From Diphasiastrum complanatum (taxonomy: Eukaryota > Streptophyta > Lycopodiopsida > Lycopodiales > Lycopodiaceae), in contig CM055097.1 of assembly GCA_029204225.1 (NCBI GenBank), positions 41,458,028-41,522,027 of the forward strand: a stretch of 64,000 bases of DNA. The letters are read 5' to 3'. The notes under the pieces were generated by a model, which had not been told where the DNA came from, made no database searches, and saw nothing but the letters and a program-made list of their open reading frames with translations. Every line of letters begins with the position of its first letter. Within the stretch, counting starts at the first letter, position 1. The position numbers were made by a program, and so were the translations under genes. Below, piece after piece: positions 45,090-56,600 of this stretch.

Positions 45090-45596
45090 CTAAATAACCA
45101 TGCATAACCTAAGAATAAATAGATACGAGCTAAGTCTAAGTCCATCAACAAAACCAGCCAATAATTTTAGTACAACTCCAATATCAAAATGATGCTCACC
45201 AATGTAGCTACCGTTACCATATCTTGACAATTTGCACACATCCACATGAAATTGCTCAAACATGAGATAGAACACGTAAAGTAAACTTGAACAAATCTTC
45301 CTTGCTACTACTTTGACCTTACTTGAGTCTTCAATAAACTGCAAAAACAGATCCATAACATCTTTGCCAATTGACTCTCCTTTGATGCTCTTGACTAGCT
45401 CCAAATTGCCAACTTCCCTTTTGCCTTGTTGAAGCCCTTTGAGATCAACCTCTTGATCATCAACTTGACCATCAAAGTCATTGAAAAAGACTTGTTTTCC
45501 AGATCCATTACTTGCTTGAAAACCATGAGAACATCCATCCACTTGCATAGCATCAAAAAATACAAGAATATTCACCAAAGCATGTGAGAAAAGCAA
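45090..45596 (-). CDS. Foreign ORF carried in a copia element, copy 2
   Basis: 168 open codons, containing DDQEVDLKGLQQGKREVGN, DVMDLFLQFIEDSSKVKV, LMFEQFHVDVCKLSRYGN and SYIGEHHFDIGVVLKLLAGF. It aligns with 18138-18660 with many conservative changes and no shift over about 110 residues. No family recognised. The reading frame has stayed open in both copies although the surrounding copia genes are broken. Confidence 0.4.
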   Translation of the reverse strand: MLFSHALVNILVFFDAMQVDGCSHGFQASNGSGKQVFFNDFDGQVDDQEVDLKGLQQGKREVGNLELVKSIKGESIGKDVMDLFLQFIEDSSKVKVVARKICSSLLYVFYLMFEQFHVDVCKLSRYGNGSYIGEHHFDIGVVLKLLAGFVDGLRLSSYLFILRLCMVI

Positions 45597-45628
45597 AATG
45601 AGTCACTTCCACTTGCTTACCCTTCTCA

Positions 45629-46270
45629 TCATGAAGGCACTTGTCTTTCCCTTGATGTTCTCCTTGGCCTTTGACATGATGTATGTCCTTCATCATCACC
45701 ATTTAAAGCAGGATCCATCACTTCAACATCAAGAATGTTACATCCATCCACACCATCATCACTTGAAGACACCTTTGGATTCCCCTCATCAAAAATGACA
45801 TCTCTACCAATAATCACCTTATTAGTAGTAGGAATGTAAACCTTGTAGGCTTTACTCACCTCACTTTATCCAACAAATATACCTTTCCTTGAAGATGGAT
45901 CCTCCTTTGTCCTATCATCAAGAGTTATATTGACATAGCAAGTACATCCAGAAGTATTAAGAAAGTTGACACTTGGCCTCCTCTTGAATAGCATCTCAAA
46001 AGGTTTTTTTCCATCCAATATAGCACTCCGCCACCTATGCATAGAAAGTTAGCACACAACAAAGCTTGATCCCAAAATGGTTTTGGAAGATTAGCACCTA
46101 ACCTCATGGCTTTGGCACTTTCACATAAAGTTCTATTCTTCCTCTAGGCCACTCCATTTTGTTGTGGTGTCCTTGGAGTTGTGTGCTCCCTCTTGATCCC
46201 ATGGTCATCACAAAAGGCCTTGAACTGGGTAGATATGTACTCTCCACCATTGTCACTTCTCAAGCATTTG
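45629..46270 (-). pseudogene. Copia integrase remnant
   Basis: RSDNGGEY-like and HNKMEWPRG-type (Q-Q-N-G-V-A region) phrases can be read near 46260-46150, with a stop-ridden frame. AMRLGANLPKPFWDQALLCA (46120-46060) and KAYKVYIPTTNKVIIGRDVI (45855-45796) follow. Frameshifts near 46145 and 46020 and gaps make it dead. Confidence 0.65.
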
Positions 46271-46280
46271 ATCCTTGTAC

Positions 46281-46720
46281 AAACTGTATTTCACACGTGT
46301 GGATCCAAAAATAGCATAAAATAAGCATTCCACACACAAGATTGCAAGATATCACAAATATAGTGCACCAATGGATAGATGAACCCAAGAGAACTCATGT
46401 ATAAGCATGAAGTGAGATAAGAGAGAGAGAATGTGTCTCTTCCCACGAGTGTACAACTATATATAGCAAATCCATGACTCATTAATGAGTTTGGTTTCCC
46501 TCCATAACAAAAACCCTAGCATTAATGTGGACTAGATTCAATGTCTCCAACATTCAAATTTGAATCTCCTAAAACTCGTGTACTACACTTTCCCACACTT
46601 TCAAAAAGTTTTTACTCAAATGCTTTTAGACTAATATAACTTTGAAAAGTCAAACTCTAAGTCTAATATGAAAATTGGCCTCAATTGCCAAATATACAAT
46701 TATGACCAAAATAGCAAAAC
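46281..46720 (-). repeat. LTR related to 17050-17640
   Basis: The plus-strand segment from CTGTATTTCACACGTGTGGA onward matches 17178-17640 with about 15-20 percent difference, including a CACCAATGGATAG block and CCCACACTTTCAAAAAGT near its right end. Confidence 0.6.
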
Positions 46721-47580
46721 TAGTTGAAATTTCTCTGATTGATCCTTTAAAATGTGTAAATCCAAACATTCCTAAATATCAGTATGGAATAGTGATTCTA
46801 AATGTCTTTATCACAATTGAAAACAAAACCAATGTACAAACCAGACAACTAGATTGTTTGGATCTATCAATCAGTTTAACAAGACTTTAGTTCATATGCA
46901 TGAATATGACTATACTTGAACTAAGTGTCGGACCATAATTATTAGTTACACAAAGATCCTCTAATATGCGAGACTATCAATTGTTAAGCACATGCACTCA
47001 ACACAGAAGAAAGAAAGAGCGGAATGTTGAAGAGTCCTTGAATAATCAACTCAATTCTCTATTCTCTCTGACTTGGTAACTCAATAACTTGACAGAAAAT
47101 TGGTCGATTGTTTTGATACATATAGGCACGGCACAAAGATATTCGTGTCCATTAGACAATGAGGTATGTCTATTTTATTTTCATATATTTAATTAATTAC
47201 AACAAATGAACTACTTACAAGTGTATTTCTAATTGTGTGTCCTCTTGCTAAGCATATGGGAATCGAACACGTGGAAAGGCACATTGGTTTTGGATAAGAC
47301 TCGACAGTGTGAACCCTTTCGAATATTCGTTATTGATGCCTCTTTGATAGTCATCCAAGTCGATTATATTCAGTTTCTTATAATAGGTGCCTTTTAGATA
47401 AGAGTGTCTTTATTTAAGGTTCACCCTTTAAGTCCATATGTTCAATAGTCAAAATAATTTATATAGTTGATACTTCATATTTAAATGTCTGCTTCATTAG
47501 ATATTTCTTCATTATATAGCTTTAGGTTCGATTGCATTGTGTTGTTATTTGTGAAAAATGACTTGTAATAGGATTATTTT
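46721..47580. other. No gene recognised
   Basis: Short open frames only. This may include more LTR or leader debris, but I see no motif. Confidence 0.45.
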
Positions 47581-47830
47581 ATGAGAATGCTATAGTTAGA
47601 TTTGGTTGTCCTTTGAAAATTGTGAGTGATCGGGGCACTCATTTTGTCAATGAAACCAACAAGGACCTTTTAAAAGAATTGTTTGTCATACGTTCATTTA
47701 GTATGCCATATTTTTTCTACAAGTACTATCTATCTCACATACACTAATAGAAGAGAAACGCCTTGGTGCATTTATTAATAGAAATCTTATAAGAACATTG
47801 ATGACAAAGAAAAATGTCCCCAAGGGAGAG
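47581..47830 (+). pseudogene. Ty3/gypsy integrase core fragment
   Basis: The frame reads RFGCPLKIVSDRGTHFVNET near 47608-47668. This is the gypsy integrase block around the second catalytic Asp (FG.P..I.SDRGTHF). A decayed SMPYFF stretch (usually STPYHPQ) comes next, followed by stops. Fragment only. Confidence 0.7.
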
Positions 47831-49304
47831 TTTGAAGAAATCTAGGATTAATAAGGGTGGAACTTGTACTTATGAGCAAAAAAAAAAAAAGCTATGTTGT
47901 TGTCACTGGAGCTTCACAAATTGATTGCAACAAATCAGAAAATTGAACCAGTGGTGAGTGAGCTAGTAAAGGGAGGTGAGAAGAAGCTGACCCAATAGCC
48001 AGTGTCGGCCTTTGTAAGAATGACAAGGCCTGAGCTCATTGCAAAGCAATGAAAATTTGTTGTTTAAGAAAGCCATGAGCACTGAAGCAAGAATACCCTT
48101 ACACTCTGCCGCCCAATGAGCACAAATGCAAAGGAATTCGTCAAAACATCGATGAAGGGTTTCATATGTCTCAATCACCAAGAGGAATGAATTCAAACGA
48201 CAATCCAGTCTTATCATGGTTTTTTATGCGTCCACTTCCATATCCAAAATGTGATTTTCGTATCCTGTGTTTCTTATGGCTTAAAAATGTGTAATGTATT
48301 GTTTAGATTGTGCTGCATCTCTTGCCTTCTTGGTCATCAGCTGCATATGGAATCTCCTTGTTTTTGGTCTTTATGAAGTTAAAGGAAGAGGAGGCAGGTA
48401 AATGGCTGTTTCATGACCAGCCAAGTCTAGATATGAAAGCTTCTTTTCCCTTGATTTTTTTCTTGTGATATTCTGCCAGAGTGCAGCAAATTACGATCTC
48501 CTACAACTAACTGAACATCAGCACTGTGCAAATTTTCATGTTGATATTGTTACAAGTCTTAAATGCAGTTGAGAACTGATTAATGAGAAAGCTATCTTCG
48601 AGACAGTAACAGGGGTCTCCCCAAATGAGATGCTGAGTTTTTCAACCCGTTTGGTGCCCTCTTTGCTGAGAATCCAACTATCTTCACTACTCTGCAAGAT
48701 AATAAGAATACTGTCTACTAGAATTTGCTAGTTTGCCAAAAAAGTGAGGGAGAGCACAATTTTGCACATTCTAGGCATCAAAGTAAGCATACAATACAAT
48801 CAAAATATTGCAGAAACAAAAAACTGTATCTAGGATTGGCATCTGGATAGCCGACGGGAAGGAATGGATGAAACCCGTGTAGGCTACTTACAAAGAGATG
48901 ATGATGGATGCTACGCTTCAGACCCCGCGGATGCTGCAGCCTCCTATCTATTTGCATTGAGTTATCAATCAATAATACATGGCAAATTGTGGTCACTGGT
49001 GATTGTTTTTCATAATTTCATCATTAACTTCACAAGATATGCTTTAGAAACTTCAAGCAGATGCTGTGTGCTAGAAGATAGTTTATTGTTGTTACAAGAT
49101 TGAGCTTTGTAAGTCGTAGAGCATCTTTAAGTAAATGGGAGCATCTTTTCATAAGTTTGAAGAGACCGTTGAAGCTTGAAGATGACGTATGGACGCATGC
49201 ATACACCAGTGGTTTTGTGAGAAGACTCCAGGCACACATGGGCAAGATACAAAAGGAAGTTATCATTGAGCTTACATATCATGTGGGTGAATTGGAATTT
49301 GCCT
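47831..49304. other. Spacer downstream of the receptor kinase
   Basis: No gene recognised. The part nearest 49304 should be the 3' untranslated region of the minus-strand kinase gene. Open frames here are below 85 codons with no motif. Confidence 0.5.
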
Positions 49305-50517
49305 CTAAACAATTCTAGCTAAAATCGTCTCTAAAAACTTCAGCACTTCACTCATGGATGGTCGAGCCGCACCAGAGTCCTTCAATAAGGAAAATGCAAG
49401 CCTCAAAATGTACTCGAGGTCTTTATGGTCATAATTCTGGAGAGTAGGATCTATAAAACCTTGCAATGTATCGACATCATTCATCTCCCAAGCGTACATT
49501 ATGTCGCGCACAAGAGACTTGCCATTTTCAATCGGTGGTCTAGCAGTAATGAGTTCCATTAGCACCACGCCAAAACTGTAAACATCACTCTTTTGAGTGA
49601 TCCTTTCAGTGCAGTAATATTCTGGATCCAAATAACCCTGAAAGATAGCATTTTCTTACGTTAAGTGATAGATCAGCACGAAGACAAGCATCACAAAGAC
49701 CTGAAAGATGTCATTTTTCGCATGTTAGCTGATAGATGAACATGGATACAAGCATTACAGAATTGAGCGTTACTCGAAGAAATTCTACAACCAGCATTAC
49801 TTCTACAATGCCGATCAGACATTGCAATTTGCACCGCTCCACTTACCAGAGTCCCTTTAACTTGTGTTGAGAAGGGACCATTTGCATTGGCGCCGTCACC
49901 AACTAAAGCAAGCTTGCTGATCCCAAAATCTGAAACTTTTGCCATGAAATTCTTATCAAGCAGTATATTTGAAGATTTGATATCTCTGTGAATAACAGGG
50001 GGGTCTGCCATCTCATGCAAGTATGCAATTCCTTTTGCAGCACCAACCGCAATTTCTATTCTAGTTTGCCAGCTGAGGCCTTCACCTTTACCTGCTCAAG
50101 AGCAAAGCATGAAAACTTTGAGCATCATCACCTTTGAACACAACATTTATGTGGGCATATGCAGCCAACAGAAGCACATAAACGGCTGGACAGATTTCAA
50201 GAGTTCTAATTCAAACCAAATTTTGTTAAAAACAAAAGAATATCAAACAAGAATGTGAATTGCCAAAAAAATGAATGTGTGTTTTTTTAAATTCCACCAC
50301 GTAGATGATCGTAAAGTGTTCCATTTGGCATGTACTCATATACTAGCATCTGTTCTCCTTGCTCGTAGCAGAATCCAATGAGAGCAACCAGATTCTTATG
50401 ATGTAAGCGAGACAACAGCTCTAATTCGGTCTTGAATTCAGCTCCACCTTGAAACGAGCCTGATTTTGCTCTTTTGATAGCCATAACTTGCCCTGACGGT
50501 AGCACTCCTTTATAGAC
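49305..50517 (-). CDS. Receptor kinase: kinase exons 2-4
   Basis: Exon 50517-50298 begins [20 protein letters not shown], with the catalytic Lys in AIKRA, and runs to the hinge [18 protein letters not shown]. Exon 50091-49847 holds [21 protein letters not shown] and the activation loop STQVKGTL. Exon 49637-49305 starts [20 protein letters not shown] and ends in a TAG at 49305. K, HRD and DFG are all present, so this is a conventional active kinase rather than a pseudokinase. The tail after the kinase domain is short. Confidence 0.9.
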
Positions 50518-50578
50518 CTGTCAAAGGCAATTGATTATACATAGAGAATCGTTGTTTGTGTTTGTGTTTGTACATATG

Positions 50579-50659
<81 letters not shown>

Positions 50660-53600
50660 TCCTTGATAATATATGTAACGAGAGTTCATTGAAAGCTCAT
50701 ATCCTTTGAAATTTTATTAATATCTCTGGAATGGAATAAATGGTTATAAACCTGAAGAAACATACATATTGATGCTGCACAGCTAAGACATTTGAAAGGG
50801 GTGGTTATGAGCTCTCTGCTTTCAGAGCTGGAGATGTGTTTAGGTCAACATGGAAAGACCTGAGCATTGATGATTTTCTCTTGAAGAACCTCAACTGTGA
50901 CTTTGCTTCTCTGCAGCTTTTCACAGCACTTTCAGCCCTTTGAAAAGCTTCATAAAAGCAGAAGTCACAGCTGAGGTTCTTTGATAGAAAAGTGTTCTCA
51001 AGCTTAGGCCTTTCCATGTTGTCCTCAAACTTGTTTTCACAGAGAGCTCATAACCACCACTTTTGAATGCCCTAGCCATAGAGCTCTTGGAATAACTTAG
51101 TTGTGCATCGGTATGTAAGTATGTTGAAATTGCTAAGCATTTCTTTAAGTTAAGAGACATAAGTGGAATTTCAATAAATATGATGTTCCAGTGAATTGTT
51201 GTTATGTATAAGTATAAAGACAGTTTGTCTATAAAGGTTGATACAAGTCAGCAGAACAGTGAGGTGGAATGGCATATGCCTAATTTGAAATAGCATGTGC
51301 AACAATTTCTACATAATTTGAGACCTCTTTGCTGCTTCTTTGTAAATGATAGACTAGTTACCAGAGTTGTCCATGTCATAGGCATCCGTCAGGCTCTACG
51401 TTGTGAACTACGGTTATCCCAAAGGAAACCCGCATTTCGAGGAGTCCACAATTTTGAGACAGATTTGTTTCGATCTTAAGTTTTACATAACAATTTGGAA
51501 ATGACTCGTAAGTTTTTGTTCGGTTTCAGAAAAGGCTAATTTTGTTGACCCTTCAGTCTCACATGTCTTTGAAGTGAGTCAAAAGCGTTTATTTGTTTTT
51601 TCAATGAAGAAATCTAGAAAATCTACACCTTGACAAACGTAGCTTATAGAAGAACTTTGGCAAGGATATATCCTACTGTTTAGAAATACACTATCTTCTG
51701 AGGTAGAGTTACCAGTTATCATACTTGTTCTATGTTGTTGGATCCATGAAGGATTTCTTGTAGACCACTTTGACTGTCAATAATCAGATAACCAATATCA
51801 ATCATTCACCATAAGCAATCACCACAAGGAGGAAGAAGAACACACACCATCACACCTGCTCACTCAATGTAAAGCGTACAATAAACCTTGATAGAGAGAG
51901 AGAAACCTAGGAGTTGACTAATAGGCTAGCCTATAGCTAAACTGGTACTGAAAGCTAATATCATTAATATTAGCTATGCATTGCTCTGTTTCATTGGACG
52001 CCACATTGATTTCTAACACTCTCCCTCAATGATAAAATTGCGTTCTTTTATTCCTAATAGAGTGCGAAATTTTTCAAATTTACATCTACCTAATGACTTA
52101 GTAAAAATATCTGCCAGTTGGTCTTCAGATATACCAAAAACAAGATCAATGGCTCCATCAAGAATTTTTTCTCGAACAAAGTGATAGTGTATTTTGATGT
52201 GCTTGGTTCGAGCATGTAAAACTGAATTTGGAAAAGTCTAGGCCCTTGGAAGGCCTATTTATATGTACTCATTATTCATTTGTGATTCATTCCGTTTCTA
52301 GCATTGCTACTACTTTCTCTCTCCTTGAGGGCGCCTAACCCTCTCCCTCTTCTTCTTGTATATGGAGATTGAATGTTAGAAGGATCTTGACACTTTGATT
52401 TGCTACATGGTATCAGAGCCATGGATCTTCTATGCTTGATTTAGGGCGCCCTACCAAAAGAGATCGTCTTCACTTAGGGATCACAAACATTCAGCACCTT
52501 TGCTGATTTTTTGGAGTGAAGATCCATTCAATTTTGACTCTTTTCCATTTTGCAGGAGGGCGCCACACATCAAAGGAGATAATAGGATTTTGGGTGCCCA
52601 AAAATCAGTTGGTTGTTTCCCCTTTGTCAGGTTGCAAGAAGGCGCCATTAATTATCTTCTTCCGAGGCTGCTTTAAGGTCGCCCACATCCGTGTAGGTTT
52701 ATCCTACTTCCGTTGGTCCGCTGCTGCCCTATTTTTCAGATTTGCTCCTTTGCAGGAGGGCACCCATCTACAAGCAATTTTTATCTTCTGATTTGGCTGA
52801 AAAATCAGCACCCTTGCTGAGTTTACAAAGTGAAGATCCGCTTCTTTTTGCTTGCTTCCAGGTGTGGAAGAAGGCGCTAATTTTTGTGATAATCCGATCA
52901 CATTTCGAGGCTGAAAATTGGACAGCATATTACCATTTGTAGGATGTTTGCAACAGCCCTATCCGTGTGTGTATTGTTCACACTTTTTGGCAAGAAAGAA
53001 GGGTTCCGGAAAAAGCTTTGTTGAAGGCTAACCTAATTCTTTGCTTGCTGGTTTTTTGAGTTTGTAATGCAATTTCAGGCTGAAATTTTTAGCACACAAG
53101 GCTTGTAGGAGGGCGAGTTCCTACATCCATCTAATGTGTGGTTTCGACACATTCCGGTGCTGATTTTTCAGAACTAATACTTGCTGGTTTTTGTGTCTTT
53201 TAGGGCACATTTAGGGTTTGAAAAAGTTTATCTTCTTGGCTGGTTCTTATGGCAAGAGATTTGGGAGCAATTCGTACTTATTCGGGCAAAGATATGTTGG
53301 ATGGCACCAACTATTCTTCATGGAGTTGCAAGCTGAGGTTTGGCATCGACGTGATGATCAAGCTCTTTCATTGATTTATTGGTAACAAGATCTATCTTAT
53401 ATCATTTGAGATTTTGCAAAGCCAAGCATAGCCAAGAGATTTTTCATTATTGCTTTGTGGACTTTAGAGAAGGCTTCGACTCGGTTCCACAACCCTTGCT
53501 TGTCTAGAGATTGTGAGACTTAGACTTTTCTTCAAACACCATATTGGTAGTCTATGGGATGGACTAGGGTTGTTTCATAAGTGAGTATCGAATTTTTCAT

Positions 53601-56600
53601 CTTGTATGGAGCACTATTGGGGTGAAACAGGGATGATCTCTCTCACCTACTCTCTTTGGTTTATATATTGATGAGCTTGAGGAGATTATGGATATTTTGA
53701 TTGCCATATTACTATGTGTAGATGATGTGGTTCTAGTCTCACCGACTAGAGACGGGCTTCAAAGGCACTTGGATAGCTTGCACACTTTTTGCACTAGATA
53801 GGGATTGAGGGTGAACATTTCGAAGATCAAAGTTATGATCTTCAACACTTTAGACAAATACTCTTAATATGCAATCACCTCTTTGATAGCTTCATATTCA
53901 AGGTTTCCAATTCTCATGGTTTTCTTAGGCCACTTGCCTTTTGGGCAGGTTCAACATTCCTATCAAGGTCTCCTAGTAGGTACTCATGAGTACATTAGAT
54001 GATCTATTGAGCATGCCTATATTCAACATACTTGGCAAGGATAGTTGAGCATTAAGCATAACTTCTAGAGGTGGACATCCTTCTTAGAGCTAGATACATT
54101 AGGTTTTTCAATCTTGCCACAGTATCTTGATCATGGACTCCTTTACAGGGACTGACACACTTTATGCTTTCTCATCGCCTATGAGGACCTAGATGTATTG
54201 CCCTTATGTTACGTGAGATGTCTTACTTCAAAGAGTCTATGCCAACATGCTTTGTCTTACCATTGGGACACACAATCTCAAATTACGGACTTCTTCTCTA
54301 GGAAAAGATCTCGGACAGAGTCAAAGCCAAATGATGAGGATGCAGATATTCTTACCTATGATCGTCATAGAGATCAGGGACAATGTACAACACAACATTC
54401 TGCTACCATATAAGAAAACGAATGAAATTGAAAAGAGGGTTGTTGAATGTTGTAATGTACTAGCAAAAGAATGGAGGATTGAACATCAAAACATAAAGCA
54501 CAACATAAACTAGCCATATAACAACTAATCACCTTAGGAAGTGAAATATAACAAGAATACTCAACAAACTTCTCATTATTTGCTTGAGTTGCCAATAGAG
54601 GTTGAGTTGAGACGTGAGCCACATGGGGTCTACCATGGCGGAGTGTAGCATGGTTTTGAATTTGGCCCAGTTAGCCACATCGGTAAGTTGATGTGTACGT
54701 CACCAAGTCAAAGCACATTTGGAAAGAAGCGTAGCAAGTTGTATTTGTTGGTCGGCAGTACAAAGGGTCAACTAAAAGTAGGTTTCTAACTGGAAGAACC
54801 AATTTTGTAGTTTTGTACCATTGGAAGAACCAGCATAGATGGACATGGACACCTTATCAAGAAGTCATGGGCAAGATTGGAAGGGCGAGGTGGAACTTAT
54901 CTGATAACACGAAACCTTATCAAGTGAATCTAAAAAATCTTTTAAAACATTCCACAAAACATGGCACCAACCAAGACAAGATTGTTAATGCCACAAAGAA
55001 GATCTTGAGGTAGGGTTCCACCCTCCAAAAAGTGTAATCTGCCCAAGACAGTGCTCTGATACAATGTTATGGACCTAATCACCAATGTTCATATTAATGA
55101 AAGCATAAAACAACAAATAACATTCACAAAGCAATTTCAAGTAAGAAAACTTGATGAATGACGATGGCTGCCGATAGGCCAAGCATAAATCCAACTAAGA
55201 TTTCTAGCTAGCATAGAAACTCCCCTACAAGAGCTTAGTACACCAAACTCATCATCTAGGAAATTCCGAATATCTAGCCCTATTTATATTGAACTAGAAA
55301 GAATTTGAAGGTTCCATATGCAACCTTAGTCTTATTGCAATGAAGGGAGTTTAAAATTAACAGATCAGGCCTATAAAAACAATTGCGAGACCCTAGTAAG
55401 TTGCAAGTACCCATATGGCCATAACAAAGAAATTTGGACTATGTGATGTATGTTCATAACATGCATCGGCTTCTAATCACCTGAAGTCTATCCACAATGG
55501 GATCTTCTTGTGATCATTAAAGAGTTCCCTCAAGTAAGTTTGCCCTTGAGGCCTATCTTGGGGTGAAATTATCCATTCCTTGAACATAGGTGCACAAATA
55601 AAGATTCATTAGAAAAGATTACTCCCTTTGTAGTAATAAGCTTTCCTCAATACTAGATCCTTTTCCATCTTTAGGAGTATTTCCTATAATTGGAGCCCAT
55701 TGTGGTTTTATGATATGAAAGCCCCTTCTTATGGGAGGCCACCATGGTGTTTGGCTACGAGTTCTTGTTTTTAGAGGAGCCCTGTGTGGTTTCTATCCAT
55801 GGGTTCTCAAGTCATTAGAGCCCTCCATGGGTTTTCATTGGGCCTCATACACAGTTCATAGTAGGAATGCACACATTCATTAACTACATACATCCATCAT
55901 GATCTCAAAAATGTTCACATAATCTTAACAAGCTTTATGACATGTCTATGCATAACCTTGACAAGCTTTTAAGGCGCATAACATAAGATACAAATAGCAT
56001 GCCCAAAAAGATGGTTCATTATGTTCATACATGTCAGGTAGTGCCTCAAGGGCAATGTTGCACGTTCCGTTTTGGAACGTGATCTGGAACGCATTCCAGA
56101 ACGTGATCCGGAACACGAGATGGGAAATCCCATTAGGATTTCCTGGATTGCAAATTTTTTTGTTTTTGGGTGCCAATATGGGTATCAGATTATAAGTGTT
56201 TTCAAGACCAATTCACTTTTCTAGTTTGCGGTCCAATTTTGAGCCATTAAGTGATTCTTGATCGAACATCTCTATTTCTGTATCATGTGAAATGAAATCA
56301 CATGGAACTGTATTGAATGACAACAAATTGACAACAATTATGAAGCATAAGCACACATCTCAGATTTTGAGATAAAAACGTGAGTCAACTCAACGTGCTC
56401 AACAAAATACGAGTACATTATACAGTGCCAACAGTATCTCTATCTATAATTAACCGGATCAATATGGCTCTAGCCTCTATGCAATGTTATTTTTGCCTCT
56501 ATCCAGTTTATCAATACGTTGTTCTTCTAATGCATTCATTGATGATTTCCGAGTTCATTTAATACTAACTAAACTATCAATTTTTTTTTTTGGCCATTAG

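Larger units (their letters stand above)
45027..46720 (-). mobile_element. Second composite copia copy with the foreign ORF
   Basis: On the minus strand from 46720: an LTR piece (46720-46281), broken integrase core (46270-45880), integrase C-terminus and linker (45859-45629), then the foreign ORF (45596-45090) and about 60 bp of other sequence. The order matches the composite element at 15709-19367, including the point at which copia sequence gives way to the foreign ORF. Boundaries are uncertain and no target duplication was found. Confidence 0.6.

Noticed and set aside
46675-46890. 71-codon ORF at the LTR edge
   Set aside because: It spans LTR sequence shared with 17.6 kb and shows no domain.
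50805-51160. Minus-strand ORFs of 70 and 79 codons as a small gene
   Set aside because: They arise from one arm of the inverted duplication inside an intron; the frame is not shared as one product.
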